From contig JAKZZE010000002.1 in the NCBI GenBank assembly GCA_024220505.1, forward strand, positions 558,001-622,000: a stretch of 64,000 bases of DNA, written 5' to 3'. The notes below the pieces were generated by a model that saw only the letters and a program-made list of their open reading frames with translations, made no database searches and was not told the DNA's origin. This stretch comes from Rhizopus arrhizus. Taxonomy: Eukaryota > Mucoromycota > Mucoromycetes > Mucorales > Rhizopodaceae. This document shows positions 46,000-58,338 of the stretch, in pieces (position 1 is the stretch's first letter; every line of letters begins with the position of its first letter). Position numbers and translations under genes: made by a program.

Positions 46000-48900
46000 T
46001 TTTTTACTTTTTTTTAAGCAATGATAAAAAGAAGGGGAAAAAAGAAAATGAATGGATTTATGTACCAGATGGGTCTCAATAGTCTGATTACTAATTGATA
46101 AGTTGTTGTGGCTTATGTAAAGGTAACGTCAATGTTTTAGTTATATGATGCAACAACATTGGTTTTTGCGGGTGATTTTGTTTATCAACAATTTTAAACA
46201 CCGATAATTTTATCCATATCTGAATTGCCTAGATCAATTAAAATGAAACAAGCGTTATCACAAACATGAACTTTAAAAAGCCTAAGTGCATAATTAAAGA
46301 TTATGGTGGTAGGCTTTTTTAAATATTTATGAGCTTTGGCCCGTTTCAATATAATGCGGTATTAGTAGGTAAATTAACATTAACAACCACGCAGTTAATG
46401 TCCACAATACCAGTAGAAATGCTTGTTTATTGACAGAATTCTTATTAAAAGTAACCTTATTAATTTTTTTTTATCAATTGTGTTAACAATAATTTATTTA
46501 GATTTTATAGTCATGAAGACCAACATACCTATAGGAAATCAAATCGAAGGTTTTCAGGACCCTTACCCAAAACCCATTAAAAGGAATTTTTATAAATAAC
46601 GAAAGAGACAATATGATTTCGTAAATAGGAACACCAAATGAATACAAAATACAATAGTCTCATAAAATTGAATGAAGTAAATATGGGACTGAAAAGAGAG
46701 AAGTAGAGCTTTTATATTAATTAAGCAATCTCAATCACAGATATTGCATCAGTTGATGGCTAGCCATTACGAAGAATTAGAAGCTATAAAGAGTTATCAT
46801 TTTGTAATTCGGGTACCAATATGATGGCAAGAGCGATTCAGCTCAAATAAGATAGAGTATATAGTTAGTCAGCGAAGGATCCAAGGGCAGTAGTACGGGT
46901 TGAATGAAGAATATTTGTTGACAAAAGATTTAAAGAAACAACAAAGGATCTTTAATAATGCTAGGCATCTATAATGCTTTATGCATATTGAGATGGTGGG
47001 TTGCGTGCTTTTTGTGAGCTTCTGGGTTTGACAAAGACAAAAGCTTGGATTTACTACCAGAAAGCTATCCAATGCGCTACCTTGTACCAAAGCCATGCTT
47101 TTCTCTTGCCACTGGCAACTAAAGGGTTAAATTAAATGAGACAATTGACCAACAGCAAGAAAGTAGTTTCGAGTTTTATGCTGCTTTTGAGAATTCATAC
47201 CCTGTTGCAGGAATCGTTTGTCAATGAACTTGAAAGTCTTGAAATTAAGCTTTTTTGACTGGGAGAAATATGCTTTTCCATTATGAGGACTTAGTCAGTT
47301 TGTGCAATTGTTGACATCTATCATATTGTATGTGCCGCATAATTTCTGTTAGGAGAACGTCCATGGGCAGCGTAAAACATTGAAAAGAAAGTGAACCTGG
47401 GGTATAATTATTCTTTGTTCCTTGTTGGAAAACATAACAGATGACGTATGACTTTGGTAAAGATTTTTTAGCTGCACCATACATTGGCCGTAAGCAATCA
47501 CTCTTAGCTTTTTCTAGTACTTTGGTTTAAGAAGCAGTGAGCCGATCGATTGCCAATCCATATTTTAATCGAAAGCGAGTTATCTGTGCATAGCAACTTT
47601 TTTTCTGAAGCTCAAAATCGCTTACAAACATCAAAAGTAAAGCTTTTATTTTTTATTACCTATTTTGAATAGATTAATATGTTCTTTCTCTTTACATTTT
47701 TTAATATTACCTTTGATTAACATTCCTAAAATACACAGAACTTCGAAGAAGAAGAAGAAAATATAAAGATAAGAAGTAGGTATTTAATTGGTAGAATTTC
47801 GTAGTTGTGATCTCGGCATATTATGCATGGTTAAACTATTTTGTTGGGAAATTATACAATTTTTTTTTTGAGAGAGAATTCTATTATAATGTCGAAAGTA
47901 TATGATATGGCAGCCATTCAATTATATATATAATCGATTGTTAACATAATTTAGCTTTTACGATATGACATGAAAAAGAACGAGAACTGTCTTCTTTAGG
48001 AAGTAAAATACGTGCCAGCATAGCTCTCTGATTTTCTTTAGCTTCAGGTAATGTTTTGGACCTTCCTATAGACAGTCCTATTGAAGTTCTATTTCAAAAA
48101 TGCACATACCTTATTGATATTTACTCGATTTAATTACATTTCTTCTATAAAAACCTATAAGTAGGAAAAAGAGAATGACTTTTGAGTTGAATAGAACAAT
48201 GCTGAATCTGAAGTTGAATCTAAAAGCGATAGTGAGCTTGTCAAGTGCTCTACGATAACTTCGTGTTATGCATCTACACTCTTTCCTTTTTTTTATATCG
48301 AATGCCCAAGTTAATTATAGCTACTCTAAAGCCCTTTTGCCAGAGGGGCTTCATAGTTTTTAGAAAAGGTGTTTTGTAATATGACAGTACCGTTCAACGT
48401 ATATTTACAACAAAACGATTTCACTCGGCTTGACTGCCATTTTTTGCTTGGTCTAAAAGACATAAATAGATTTTTAAGCGTTAGAGTACCGCGTTCTATT
48501 ACCTGTTTTATGTTAATACATAATTATTTGCTTTTAGATTATTGTAAGCTGACAAAGTGGTAACTCCTCAGAATTTTGTAGTTACACAATTCCTACTCAA
48601 CAAAAACTTTGGAGAATACTGGACGCATTGTGGTAGCGTACTACATTGCAAACAAGTATTTCTAGTGAGACTCGAGATAGCCCACTGAAGAAACATTCTT
48701 TTAGTAGCTTCCATTCTTGGAAATAGTTTTATATCTGATAGCCAATTAACAAATGATCCAATCACTCTTTATATTTTCGTTCTATTTCATGCTGTCAAAG
48801 GTATATGCTATTCAATGCTGTACATACGTATTAGAGTAAATTTTCCTTCAAACGTCTCAATCTATCATATAACTATTGTCATTACATATGTTTTTGTAGA

Positions 48901-49020
48901 ATAAACAATAAGACACAATGAACATCATATAACAAGAAAGAAATCAACTTTTTATAATGAACTTGTTGTAATTTCTTGTTTAAATAAAAAGTCTGTAAAT
49001 TTCAACGAGACTGAAAAAAA
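46000..49020. other. Gene-free stretch, possible eroded repeats
   Basis: No supported gene. Minus-strand ORFs at 46869-47096 and 47281-47484 lie in a somewhat less AT-rich patch and could be eroded retroelement sequence, but no diagnostic motif is visible. Confidence 0.4.
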
Positions 49021-49024
49021 GAAA

Positions 49025-50100
49025 AGAAAAAAAGATTATTCTTTTATTTAATATCATTATATCTAGTATTTATATCCTTTTCATAAAGATTCAATTAAAT
49101 TCTTTCCAAGATATTTTAATTGATTATAGTTGTAGATCTGTTACGAATAAATTTTAACATAAAAATCTGTTTCTGTTTATATCTATTTCTTAAGTTGATC
49201 TATTTTTCATGTATGTGTTATTACATCAGGAACTAGATTCAAATAATTTGTATTAAGTTAAAGGATTAGAATTAGCTATGACCGAATAACAGAGAAAAGA
49301 ATTTTAATAAACTATTATAAAGCATTCATTACTCTGATTTTTGTAAATTGAACATGAATCATGCTGAAAGTATGCCTGGATACGACTTATGCCTTCTACG
49401 AGGGCAATATTGCATATAGTTTTAGGAGTAACTACTGCAAAATATGCTGTATCAATGAAGCTCAGGAACCCACAAGATTGATTTCAGTAATCATAAAAGA
49501 AAACCCCCTATCCAGTTCCAGTAAAGCATACTTCTAAGGGTACTATTGCAGGACATTACTTACAATTCATTTATAAAGCTTTGAATGAGATGGACCTGTT
49601 TTAAGAAATAAAGGGACTTTATCTAGCTATGGATAATGCGCCCATTCACACTACTAATGAAATAAGTAGCACGGTAACAGAAAGAGGGTATAACTGTGTT
49701 TATCTTCCACCTTACTCTCACAAGCTTAATACTATCAGGAATTTCTTTGTAGTTAAGAATAAGGTTAAGCGCAGCTCGTTGGAGAATAGTGATGATTTAA
49801 CCACTAAAATTTCAGAGGCATACAACGTCGTCCCTCCTAGTCATCTTAAAGCATTTGTTCAGTGCTCGGCAGATACATTTGAAAAATGCATGAGGAGCGA
49901 GCTTATTTAAAAAGCGTTTATGTCCTCCTTTTAGGTTTAAAAAGCTGCTCACCGGAAGAGCCTTTAACGTAGAAAAAATAACAAATTTTAATAATTTAAC
50001 TTTGTATATTTGTTGAAAAAGAAATATTACTTAAAGATGTCATCGTTTGTATTTTATGAAGACAGCTACAGATGAGTACTTTTTTGTCCCCCAAAAATCC
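49025..50100 (+). mobile_element. Decayed Tc1/mariner-type element, second copy
   Basis: 5' segments 49035-49190 and 49265-49385 match 15838-16010 and 16595-16700. The transposase remnant follows at 49490-49910. Unlike the 15.8-kb copy, the dispersed block is not between the 5' segments; a partial block copy lies downstream at 50335. Confidence 0.65.
49490..49910 (+). pseudogene. Tc1/mariner-type transposase, C-terminal remnant
   Basis: The readable frame gives VKHTSKGTIAGHYLQFIYKA, an in-frame TAA after EMDLF, then a 93-residue open stretch from 49629. That stretch begins MDNAPIHTTNE and contains YLPPYSHKLN, the hallmark of DDE_3/Tc1-type transposases around the second Asp and before the last acidic residue. 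Where active enzymes have NPIE, this copy has NTIR, so the third catalytic residue is lost. It ends at 49908-49910. Inactive on three grounds: missing N-terminus, internal stop and lost catalytic Glu/Asp. Confidence 0.82.
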
Positions 50101-50334
50101 TCAAAATGATGGCCGAATCAGGTGAATATAACATGATATCCATAAAAGGTTGAAAAATAACAAAAAACACTCTTAATCTCCCTCTTAATTTTCCCAAAAA
50201 AGCTCCTTTTTTCCATTGTGTGTTTTTTAATCAGATGATGATCAAGTTGAACTGACTTTAGGTAAGCACCCTTCTTTGAGCTTACTTAATAAAACAATGG
50301 TTGAAGAGCACATGTGGGATACAAATCTGACAAT

Positions 50335-50525
50335 AGGAAAAGATTTTATTATTTTAGTTGACACCTCTTATCAAAGAACCATCATGAATACAATACATAT
50401 TCTAAAAGAGTATGTTTACTTGGAATCAATTGTATGATCTTATTTATTTTAATTATAATCTTGTGCTAAGACTTATATTTATCAATGTCAACTGCAACCA
50501 GTTGCTGTTCTACCATATTGTGATT
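50335..50525 (+). repeat. Dispersed repeat block, copy 3 (partial)
   Basis: Plus-strand match to 16385-16580: TATTTTAGTTGACACCT, CTTATCAAAGAACCATCAT, ATTGTATGATCTTATTTA and TATTTATCAATGTCAACTGC are the shared landmarks. Confidence 0.65.
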
Positions 50526-51321
50526 TGTTTCCCCTTATGTCAAACCTCTGCAAAAGCATCCATACGTACCATTGTCAGACGGACTATGCAAATTGTTGAA
50601 CAGCAATTGGACCTTCTACTCCCCTGTGAAATATGCATGTGGTCAGCTATTAGCCGGATGTATAATCAAAAACAATGCCAACGGTAAAGCAATCATGGTA
50701 AACACATTATAGATCTACGGCAGGAAAAAATTGGTCAATACTCATCGTGAATCGTTTGAAACGAAATCCGACAAACCCAACAGTTCAACAAAAAGGAATT
50801 GGATCATTTTGAGACAAAGTCTTCTAATGGGAATGTGTCAATCATTTTTTTTAAATCTTTGGCCAAACTTATTCTCAACAACGTTCTATTTTTTTTTTTC
50901 TGAAGAGTGTGCTTTTGATTAAATATCTTATAATTCAGGCCTGTTACAGACAGGACCTATAGGAGCCACGTCAATAGAAAGGTAATTATTTGATTGTTAC
51001 GTCTTACGCAAAGCGTCCATTGATAATAATTGATGATTGCATTTTGTTATAAGATTCATGCCGAAAAGGGGAATAATTAAAATTTCTGATACTTGTATAT
51101 ATCTTTTGTAATCATTCTTAGTTCTTTAAAACTATTTAGCTGCCATAGTAAGCTAAACTGCAGAATGGGCTCAGTTTGGTTTTTAGCTTTTACAAACTGG
51201 CACTAAAGGCACTATAATTAGAACATACCAACAAACAGGAATATCTGTGTAAGTTTTTTATAACAAAAATTGCCTGATAAATTTTTTATTTTTCTTCCCC
51301 TGTAGAATATGTGTGCATGTA

Positions 51322-53269
51322 TTAAGAAGAATAAGAATAATAGCGATGGAAATGATAAGTGTCCTTTACAGTAAAAGTAGAGGGTACGCGATAATATGTA
51401 CTAGGCTCTTGCTGTATATTGTTGTACATGTTCTCCTCAGTTTCTGCTGTTGATGATAACAATTTATTGTCTACTTTAAAGTGCATTTTACTCTTACGAT
51501 TGTAGTACATCAATATTCCTTGTGTTAAAAGACACTACTCACAAAAACGAAACGTTATTTGTAACCATTATCTCACAAAAATATATATTTACTTACTGCA
51601 GATGCTACAATAAGGATATTCGAATGGATATTTAATGCAAGTTGTCTTGAAGAAATGAAGATAACTGAAGAAATATGGATTTTTATGTATCAAGTTATAA
51701 AAAGGAATTAAGCTCATTGTACTTACTTGATGCTAAAGTGCATGCGCAAGTTTTGCTGTGTTGTATATTGGTTACTTGAAAAAGTGTTTGCAATCTGTTG
51801 CAGAGCGTAGTCCACGCTAGCAATTGCATAATCAAATGTTTCACAGCAGATAGCCCTTGAGAATAAATAATCCACGTATTTTCACTTACCCAATAAAAAG
51901 GCTTCATAATGTCAGTTAGATGACGGTGTGCATCATTCAATTTATCTTGAAGTTGCTTCATTTCACCTAATGGTCCATTAATAGCCTTATACAGAATCGT
52001 ACTCATATTTTGTATAGAATTCTTCCAGCTATCATTTAGCTCTAGTTCTATATTCTTTACATATTCATTCCAACTATTGGCAGCTTGTATTTGATCCAAT
52101 AAACTTTGCTCAACATGTCTATGGACTTTATCCAATTTGAGTAATAAAGCGTCAACCAAATCATCAATTTCCATTGTTTGGTGAATCAATAAATCATGTA
52201 ATTGTCTGTGTACTTGCTCAGCATGGTGATTCATCATCTCATCGTATTGAACGATGGCCAACTGAGTCCTATTTTGTAAGAGGCCTAATGTGTCAAATAA
52301 GAATTCTATCTGGCTTTCTGTCTTTTGGTAATAGTCCTTGGCTTTGGCAATATGATTAATGACATCTACTTGTGATTCCTTTAGTACATCAAGCATATCA
52401 AATTCTTGCTGACGCCACTGGATTAAATAGTTTTGTTGACTCTGAAGAATATCAAAATTCTTGACTTGATTTAACGTAATATTTTCGTGTAACTTTTCTA
52501 GTATTTCTTTTTCCATTGGATATTTGATAGCAAAGCATATTAGCACTAAAAAAAATATTTTAGTTAATAATGTAGATGTGTCTATAAGCCCTATTTATAT
52601 ACCAATATCACGAAAGTAGCCTATAATAAGAGAGTCTATGCTTTAGTATGCATAGGATTGTGATGTGTGTGTGTAACATTTACCACTGTAAGAGGTCCAG
52701 GCTTGAGGGGAAGCTGATAATTTTCTATTTTGATAAATGTTATATAAAAATGACTTTTATGAACATGACTTTTATTTTAACTGAATGCATCTTGTTAATT
52801 GGTCATGATGATCTAAAGTAGTAGTGCAGTCATTAGGTGCTTTTATTTTAGCAGAGGATAGTTCACATAAAGTGAGCATGATTGCATCTTAATTGTGTAG
52901 CATGAGATTAAAATATAATTTATTCTAAATCACTTACATTTCATATTTTCTGCCATAGTATCTTTTGACATTAATGATTGACAGCCATTCATTAAACATA
53001 GTGTAACCTTTTTATAGCAATCATTTTCATTATTTTGCAAAGCTTTATATAATTCTTTTGGTATTCTTTTAGTTGTACAATGTGTATTTTTAAACAGGTT
53101 TTTACCCAATCCATGATCAATCATGATTGTTTCTTTAGTGAAGTACGCTATTTTATGTATGTTTGTGTTACTGCAACATACAATACATATTTATTTTACA
53201 GCCTTTTAATTGTTCACTTGTTGTTATTTTAAACAATAACAACAGCAATACTGCAAATATCAACTTCAT
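51322..53269 (-). CDS. KAR5/Brambleberry/GEX1-family nuclear fusion protein
   Basis: Multi-exon gene. Exon 1 (ATG 53267-53269) encodes a signal peptide, MKLIFAVLLLLLFKITTS. Next comes a Cys-rich domain, NENDCYKKVTLCLMNGCQSL, continuing after an intron with AIMLTLCELSSAKIKAPNDC. Then PQAWTSYSG|YFRDI is spliced, and a long helical coiled-coil exon (51730-52546) ends at TLASS. This order (Cys-rich head, WTSYSGYFRD-type motif, coiled coil, membrane end) is that of Kar5/Tht1, needed for nuclear-envelope fusion during karyogamy, and of animal Brambleberry and plant GEX1. Small downstream exons appear to encode a hydrophobic segment (LALNIHSNILIVASA) and a basic tail (MYYNRKSKMHFK), ending near 51322. 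Several exon borders, including exon 1-2 and the last two, are unresolved. It is divergent from the next gene, with 196 bp between starts. Confidence 0.78.
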
Positions 53270-53465
53270 TTTAAATACAAAGAAAGTATAAATAAAATAA
53301 AAAAAGATAAAATAATATAGTATAAATGTTATATTAATCGTTTCAGAAAAAAAAAAAAAGTACAAATTAAAAAGTTCACGAGGAGACACGCAAATAATTT
53401 AAAAAGAGGGAGAAAATTAAATTAAAAAAAAGTTTCTTCTTTTCTTTCTATCCGCTTTGAATAAA
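53270..53465. promoter_or_regulatory. Divergent promoter region
   Basis: 196 bp between the start codons of the KAR5-type gene and the NQR-motif gene. It is AT-rich with A/T tracts; no specific factor site was recognised. Confidence 0.5.
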
Positions 53466-54871
53466 ATGGCTAGTTTAATAAGAGAAAATGAAGTTAATTC
53501 TGTAAGTGAAGTATATAACAAGAGAATAAACATAGCTAATCATCTAGGGTTATTATAGGAACAAGATAGGTGTAATGATGCTTTCAGAACAAACAACCCA
53601 ATCTTACCCAGTCCTTGTAATGAGACTATAGACTATCCAACATTAAACTGCCTTTCAAATGAAATGATTGACTCTCTTCAGTCTGTAAAGCACATTTCCC
53701 TTAAAGTACTTGATATCCTATTAAAACAAATGACCTCCTACAACACAACCCAAAGAAGGAGTCATTCCTCTTTTGACCTTATTCAATCCATCACTCAAAG
53801 TACTAGTCTCCTGTCTGGTTCCTCAGTCGCTCGCAGCTTCTCTTCACCTTCCAACATTGGGGATGTACACAAAGTATTAGAATCATATTCTTTTAACTCA
53901 GATAAAGATTATACCCTTTGTTGCACTATAGCAGCCCTTTTAAACAACATCTATCAACTTTTAGAGCTTAATGATATCTCATCATCGCAACAAAAAGAAT
54001 ACACTCAAGTAGGAGAACAAACTAAAATTAGCAGCTTGCAACAACAACTTTGGGAACAATTATCCTTATTTCAAAATAAAAAAAAAGGATTAAATCAAAC
54101 AGTGGCAAGCCAAGAAATGTTGGTTATTTGGCAAGAAATAGACCATTTATCTGATGTTGTCTACGGAATGATTATTCAGCAAGATCCTCCTGCTTATGAA
54201 TCCAGAATTTGTCCCCCCAAATACGATGATACTCACACTTCAATTTTAATTGAATCCAGTAAAGATGAATTGGATGATCTATTGGGTGCAATTTATCAGT
54301 TATCTTGTGTTGCGCCTCGGTTAAATAATCAAAGAGCTTATTTGCCACCAAAAAAATCAAATGAAGAAAGGCTATTGGAGTCCTTGGAAAGATTACAGTC
54401 AAGAAGAATGGATAATCAACGTTCTTGCCTCAAAAACCAAAAGGACATGCTGCAACATTTGATACAGCAGATCCAAACCTCTGCTTCAAGGTCCTTTGAT
54501 AATCAAAGAGTTCATTTGAAGAATCATAAAGCAAGAGAAATCCATTTTATTGTTCATCGTATGCAAAGGTGTAGATATACCAATCAGGTAATTACAAAAT
54601 GGTTTACTTTATATATTTTATTCATCTTCTTCATACATGAAAGGATGCTATGTCTTATGAAGAAAGACTTGTGAATGATCTTAAACATACTACTGACTTG
54701 CTGGTCAAGTCACTTTATCGTCCTGCATACATTAGACAAAGATCTGAATTAAGAATAAGGAGAAATGATGAAGAATTAAAAGTGGACAAAGATTTAGAGC
54801 AAATATTCTCATTTATTCATAAGGCTACAAAGCATCAGTTAAACAACCAAAGAGCAAGTTTTACTTTATAG
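53466..54871 (+). CDS. Unknown coiled-coil protein with PY motifs and repeated NQR motifs
   Basis: Three exons, 53466-53501, 53559-54587 and 54644-54871, give 430 residues with matching phases. I do not recognise the family. The N-terminal half is helical with Gln-rich stretches. Around the middle are two PY-type motifs, DPPAYES and CPPKYDD, candidate ligands for WW domains of Rsp5/Nedd4 ubiquitin ligases. The C-terminal half contains a motif x-(D/N)-NQR-(A/S/V) four times (LNNQRAYL, MDNQRSCL, FDNQRVHL and LNNQRASF, the last at the very C-terminus) within Lys/Arg/Glu-rich helices. No membrane segment or signal peptide. It shares a short divergent promoter with the KAR5-type gene, which may mean co-expression but not common function. 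Confidence 0.75.
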
Positions 54872-55384
54872 CTTGCAATATGTTTATTACACTTTTTTTC
54901 TTTGCGTGCAAAAAAAAAAAAAAATATATAAAATAAAATAGAGTTTTGCTTACCTTGTGTACATAATAATTCATGATAAATTGATCCGTACCAGCATCTT
55001 TTTTTTTTGTAAATAAATTATTTTTATTTATAAATTATAATAGGAGCCACACGTCTGAGAACAGTATGAACCAAACGGAACAGAGTGTAGGCGATTGAAA
55101 GCGACGGAACTCCAAAATCAAGCTTGTTCCTATTATCTGCAAGGCTATTATTAAAAGAAAAAATCAGCGTGGAAGAAGAGACACTGTTAGCGTAAGTGCA
55201 GAGAATAATAGTGTAACACGAACGATGGTTTAGTTCCCGATACAGTCATGTATAATGACAGTTTGGATGAAGAACATGAACTGTAATTTACAGTTTAGGA
55301 CAAGAGACAAAAGGCGCCCCATATTTTTAAATAAATAAGATGAATATTTTTAAACAAAATAACAGTCATTCAATAAAACAAATC

Positions 55385-55725
55385 TTCTTGCGCTTAAAAA
55401 GCAATCTTTTCTTATTGGGTCACAATTACCTTTTCTTTTCTTTTTATTTTAATTGTTCTTTCTGATCTGATACCTGAGTTATCACGAATAAAGAAAGATC
55501 CCTTTTATTTTTTTATCTCTTATATAACAATCTCACACTTAACCTTATTGATCTATAAAGATCTGGTGGTCACTACTTAAAACCAAATTACTCTATCAAA
55601 AAAACTGTTAAACGTTCACTCAAGTTAATCAAATTCAAGTCATTCAAGGCTTCAAACTTCAAACTAAACAAATCTACAACAGTTTAACACAATCCAAATC
55701 CCAAGTACTAACAGGTTACAATAGT
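55385..55725 (-). repeat. Dispersed repeat, arm B (inverted partner of 7.1 kb)
   Basis: Reverse complement of 7122-7455 over about 335 bp, including the TGACCACCAGATC core (55549-55572). It ends about 60 bp upstream of the first readable exon of the broken gene at 55777. Confidence 0.75.
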
Positions 55726-55776
55726 TAATGCTTTTAATTAATTAACTTTCATATCTATAGTTTAAGTTTATCAGGA

Positions 55777-57077
55777 ATATATAACCATTTTAACCCGTTC
55801 ACTAAAGCTTTTTATACTGATAATCCTCCTGATATACTTGATGATGCTAATCACGTCACAACGGAACCACTAGATTCAAGCTTGAGAACATTATTGAGCA
55901 ACATTATATCAAAACCCAGTATTGACGGCATGCTCGGATATATACAAACTGAGAAAGCAAATCTTAGTCAAAATAAAAAAAGGCAGACTGATGCATATGT
56001 GATGTTGTCAATTGCTGAAAAAATGTAAGTGCCACAATTAAATAATGGCAATGTATTACTCTTTTGTTAATCATATTATTATTACTGTTATATAACAGCA
56101 TTGAGGATACTGAATATTGGAGCAAAGAGCAAAATGAGCAAGAAATAACATTCTATAGAAGATTTGCAAGCTTATTAGACGTTCTATTCAAATGGTAGTG
56201 ACATCAAATTAGCAGAGTAAGTACACCCATATATTGAAATGAAAAAAAAAAAAAGACAGTTTATCTCATCATATTTTAACCGTTCTCTTAGTGGAGAGAC
56301 CGCCTGTGAAAGCTCCAGGAAGCCAATGGAGGTGAATAAACGCCTCTTCAATGTTGATGATGTTTCCCCATCATACTCAAGAAAAATTGATATGATATTA
56401 AAGTATGACGACAACAAAAACGTGGAACTTTGTTCGAATGAATGGAAGCGAATGAAAGTCAGCTCTGATTTAAAGATTAAACAACAATCAAAGAACCTTC
56501 GAGTAAATGCAGCAATAATTAACAACCTTCAAGCAGAGTATGGGCCATCTTTCAATACCATTCTGGCAATGGATGTGATCGGTAATTGCTTTTAAATGAA
56601 AGGTGATATGATTTCATGTGTATTAAAGTTTTTGTCTTTGAAAATAGGATCAAAAGGCTACATCTACCAATTAAAAAAATACGATGATTACTTTGTGGCT
56701 ACACCTCACTCCACCATTATTATTCCGTTAAGGCTATCTGATATCGCTTGTCTTAAAATGCTTATCACATCTCTCTTTAAATTTAAGGTAACTGCTTCTA
56801 TATTTCGAGTCCCAAATCTGTTCAGGTTATTCACCAGTTTTCTTTTCATCTTTTACTACAATAGCAATTCTATACAACCCTTATCCCACAATTACGGGAA
56901 AAAATTCTCGAACATGAAGTAAACCATAGCCTGGATGGCGTTTGGATTGTTGATATACCTACCCAACCACAATCAAGTAACAATTTAATCTTTTTTAATA
57001 CAAAAAAGAGAAAGAATGGTTATGACAAAAATGATAGCAACCAAAAGAGACAAAACTCGGCAGCACTTGAAGATTGA
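55777..57077 (+). pseudogene. Broken member of a Mucorales-type hypothetical protein family
   Basis: Readable exons run NPFTKAFYTDNPPDILDDAN, an IIKPSIDGMLGYI-like stretch, FYRRFASLLDVLFK, SDIKLA|DGETAC, YSRKIDMILKYDD, ELCSNEWKRMKVSSDLKIKQ, SKNLRVNAAI, YGPSFNTILAMDVIGSKGYI and a final exon ending SAALED with TGA at 57075-57077. The order and the E-X-K-bearing NEWK block match a family that I recall as widespread in Mucorales hypothetical proteins; no function is known to me. The frame breaks at 56192-56205: LFKW is followed by TAG, while the next conserved block is in another frame, and no intron of workable size fits. No initiator ATG is visible, and the inverted repeat abuts the 5' side, so the N-terminus may be lost. 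Confidence 0.55.
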
Positions 57078-58338
57078 CTTCCTTTCCCCTTATGACGTTA
57101 TACATAAATATTGTTTTTTTATTATGATCTTACTTTATAAAGTACACTTGCTGAACCCGTCTTCATTTAAAACTACTATCAATGTAATTAAAAAACCTAA
57201 CTTCTTTATCTCTGCTTCTCTCGCTTTTATTTTTATCGCTTTCATGAGGAACAAGGGGTAGAGGAAGGGAGTATTGTTTTTGAAGTAGCATACCTAGGCA
57301 TACTACAAACGCTCATACATATGGCCACCAGTAGAAACTTTCTTCCACTTAGCTTTAATGTTGATACAAGCTTCGATATTGATATACATGAATAATAATT
57401 TCTTCACAGATTCACAATGTAGCTTTGGAAAAGACCAAGAAGTAAAATAACAGATTTCTTGCTTCAAAAAATTTGGATAGACATACTCGTGGTCTCATCA
57501 TTTACTTGTAGTTACTATTTTCATATTATCATTGTATAAAAAAAAAAGTATCCATCATCATTTAAAAAGAAACGCCTACATTAAAGTTTTAATTTAGAAA
57601 CTTTATTTAAAAAGATCAGATCATAAATGAATTATTGATGAACATTTTAAATAACTTTTAGATTATAAATTATGATATCAAAACATATGGTACAACTTCC
57701 TTTAAATACATGAAATTCACATCTTCCCAAACATAACGGTTTGATAATCAATTATTTTTTAAAATTATCTGTGCAAAATGTTTCTACATGGTTAGTGCAT
57801 ATGTTTCCACAGTACGTAACTACTAAGTTGCTACCTTCCAAAAAAAAAAAGAGGGGGGGGGGCTTTGTTAATAATTAGCCTTGATTAAAGTGGTCCCTAA
57901 TGAACTCTAAATAGCACAAGAAGTTTTTATCCTTGAATGGTTTTAAAAATAAGTGAAGTCATATTTGGTTTATACTTGTAAACCAAATTGTTTTCACTGA
58001 ATCCAGTTTTTTTAAAGTTTGAATTATGTCTTAGACAATAAGAGTATTCACTCTCAAATACCAAAGTATCATAAAAATAGATTGTTTCGTTCAACCGATC
58101 AATTACGCAAAGTATTTTAGCGGAAATTCCTATTTCTGAGCTATCTTGGCGATTTGAAATGCTGCTATTTTATTGTACTAATCGGTTACACTTATAAATG
58201 AAATGAGTGGTTGTTGGACGTGAATACCCCCAAAGTCCTACCAATAGCAAAACACTTTCCTAATGTCATGTATATTTTGTATAATACAACATAATTACAA
58301 GTGAACGTATACAAAGAGAAAGACAAAGTGAATATCAT
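57078..58338. other. Intergenic, no feature seen
   Basis: AT-rich spacer with an A12-G8 run near 57840-57860. A short in-frame-looking stretch at 57262-57400 has no recognisable content. Confidence 0.5.

Noticed and set aside
46869..47484. Minus-strand ORFs that vaguely suggest a LINE reverse transcriptase end
   Set aside because: No FADD box or other diagnostic motif; the resemblance is too weak to annotate as a LINE.
50412..50922. Plus-strand ORFs near the third repeat-block copy
   Set aside because: They start within the repeat block and show no transposase motif; treated as chance.
55030..55330. Somewhat GC-richer patch between the NQR gene and the repeat, suspected SINE
   Set aside because: No A/B boxes in correct spacing and no second copy in the window.
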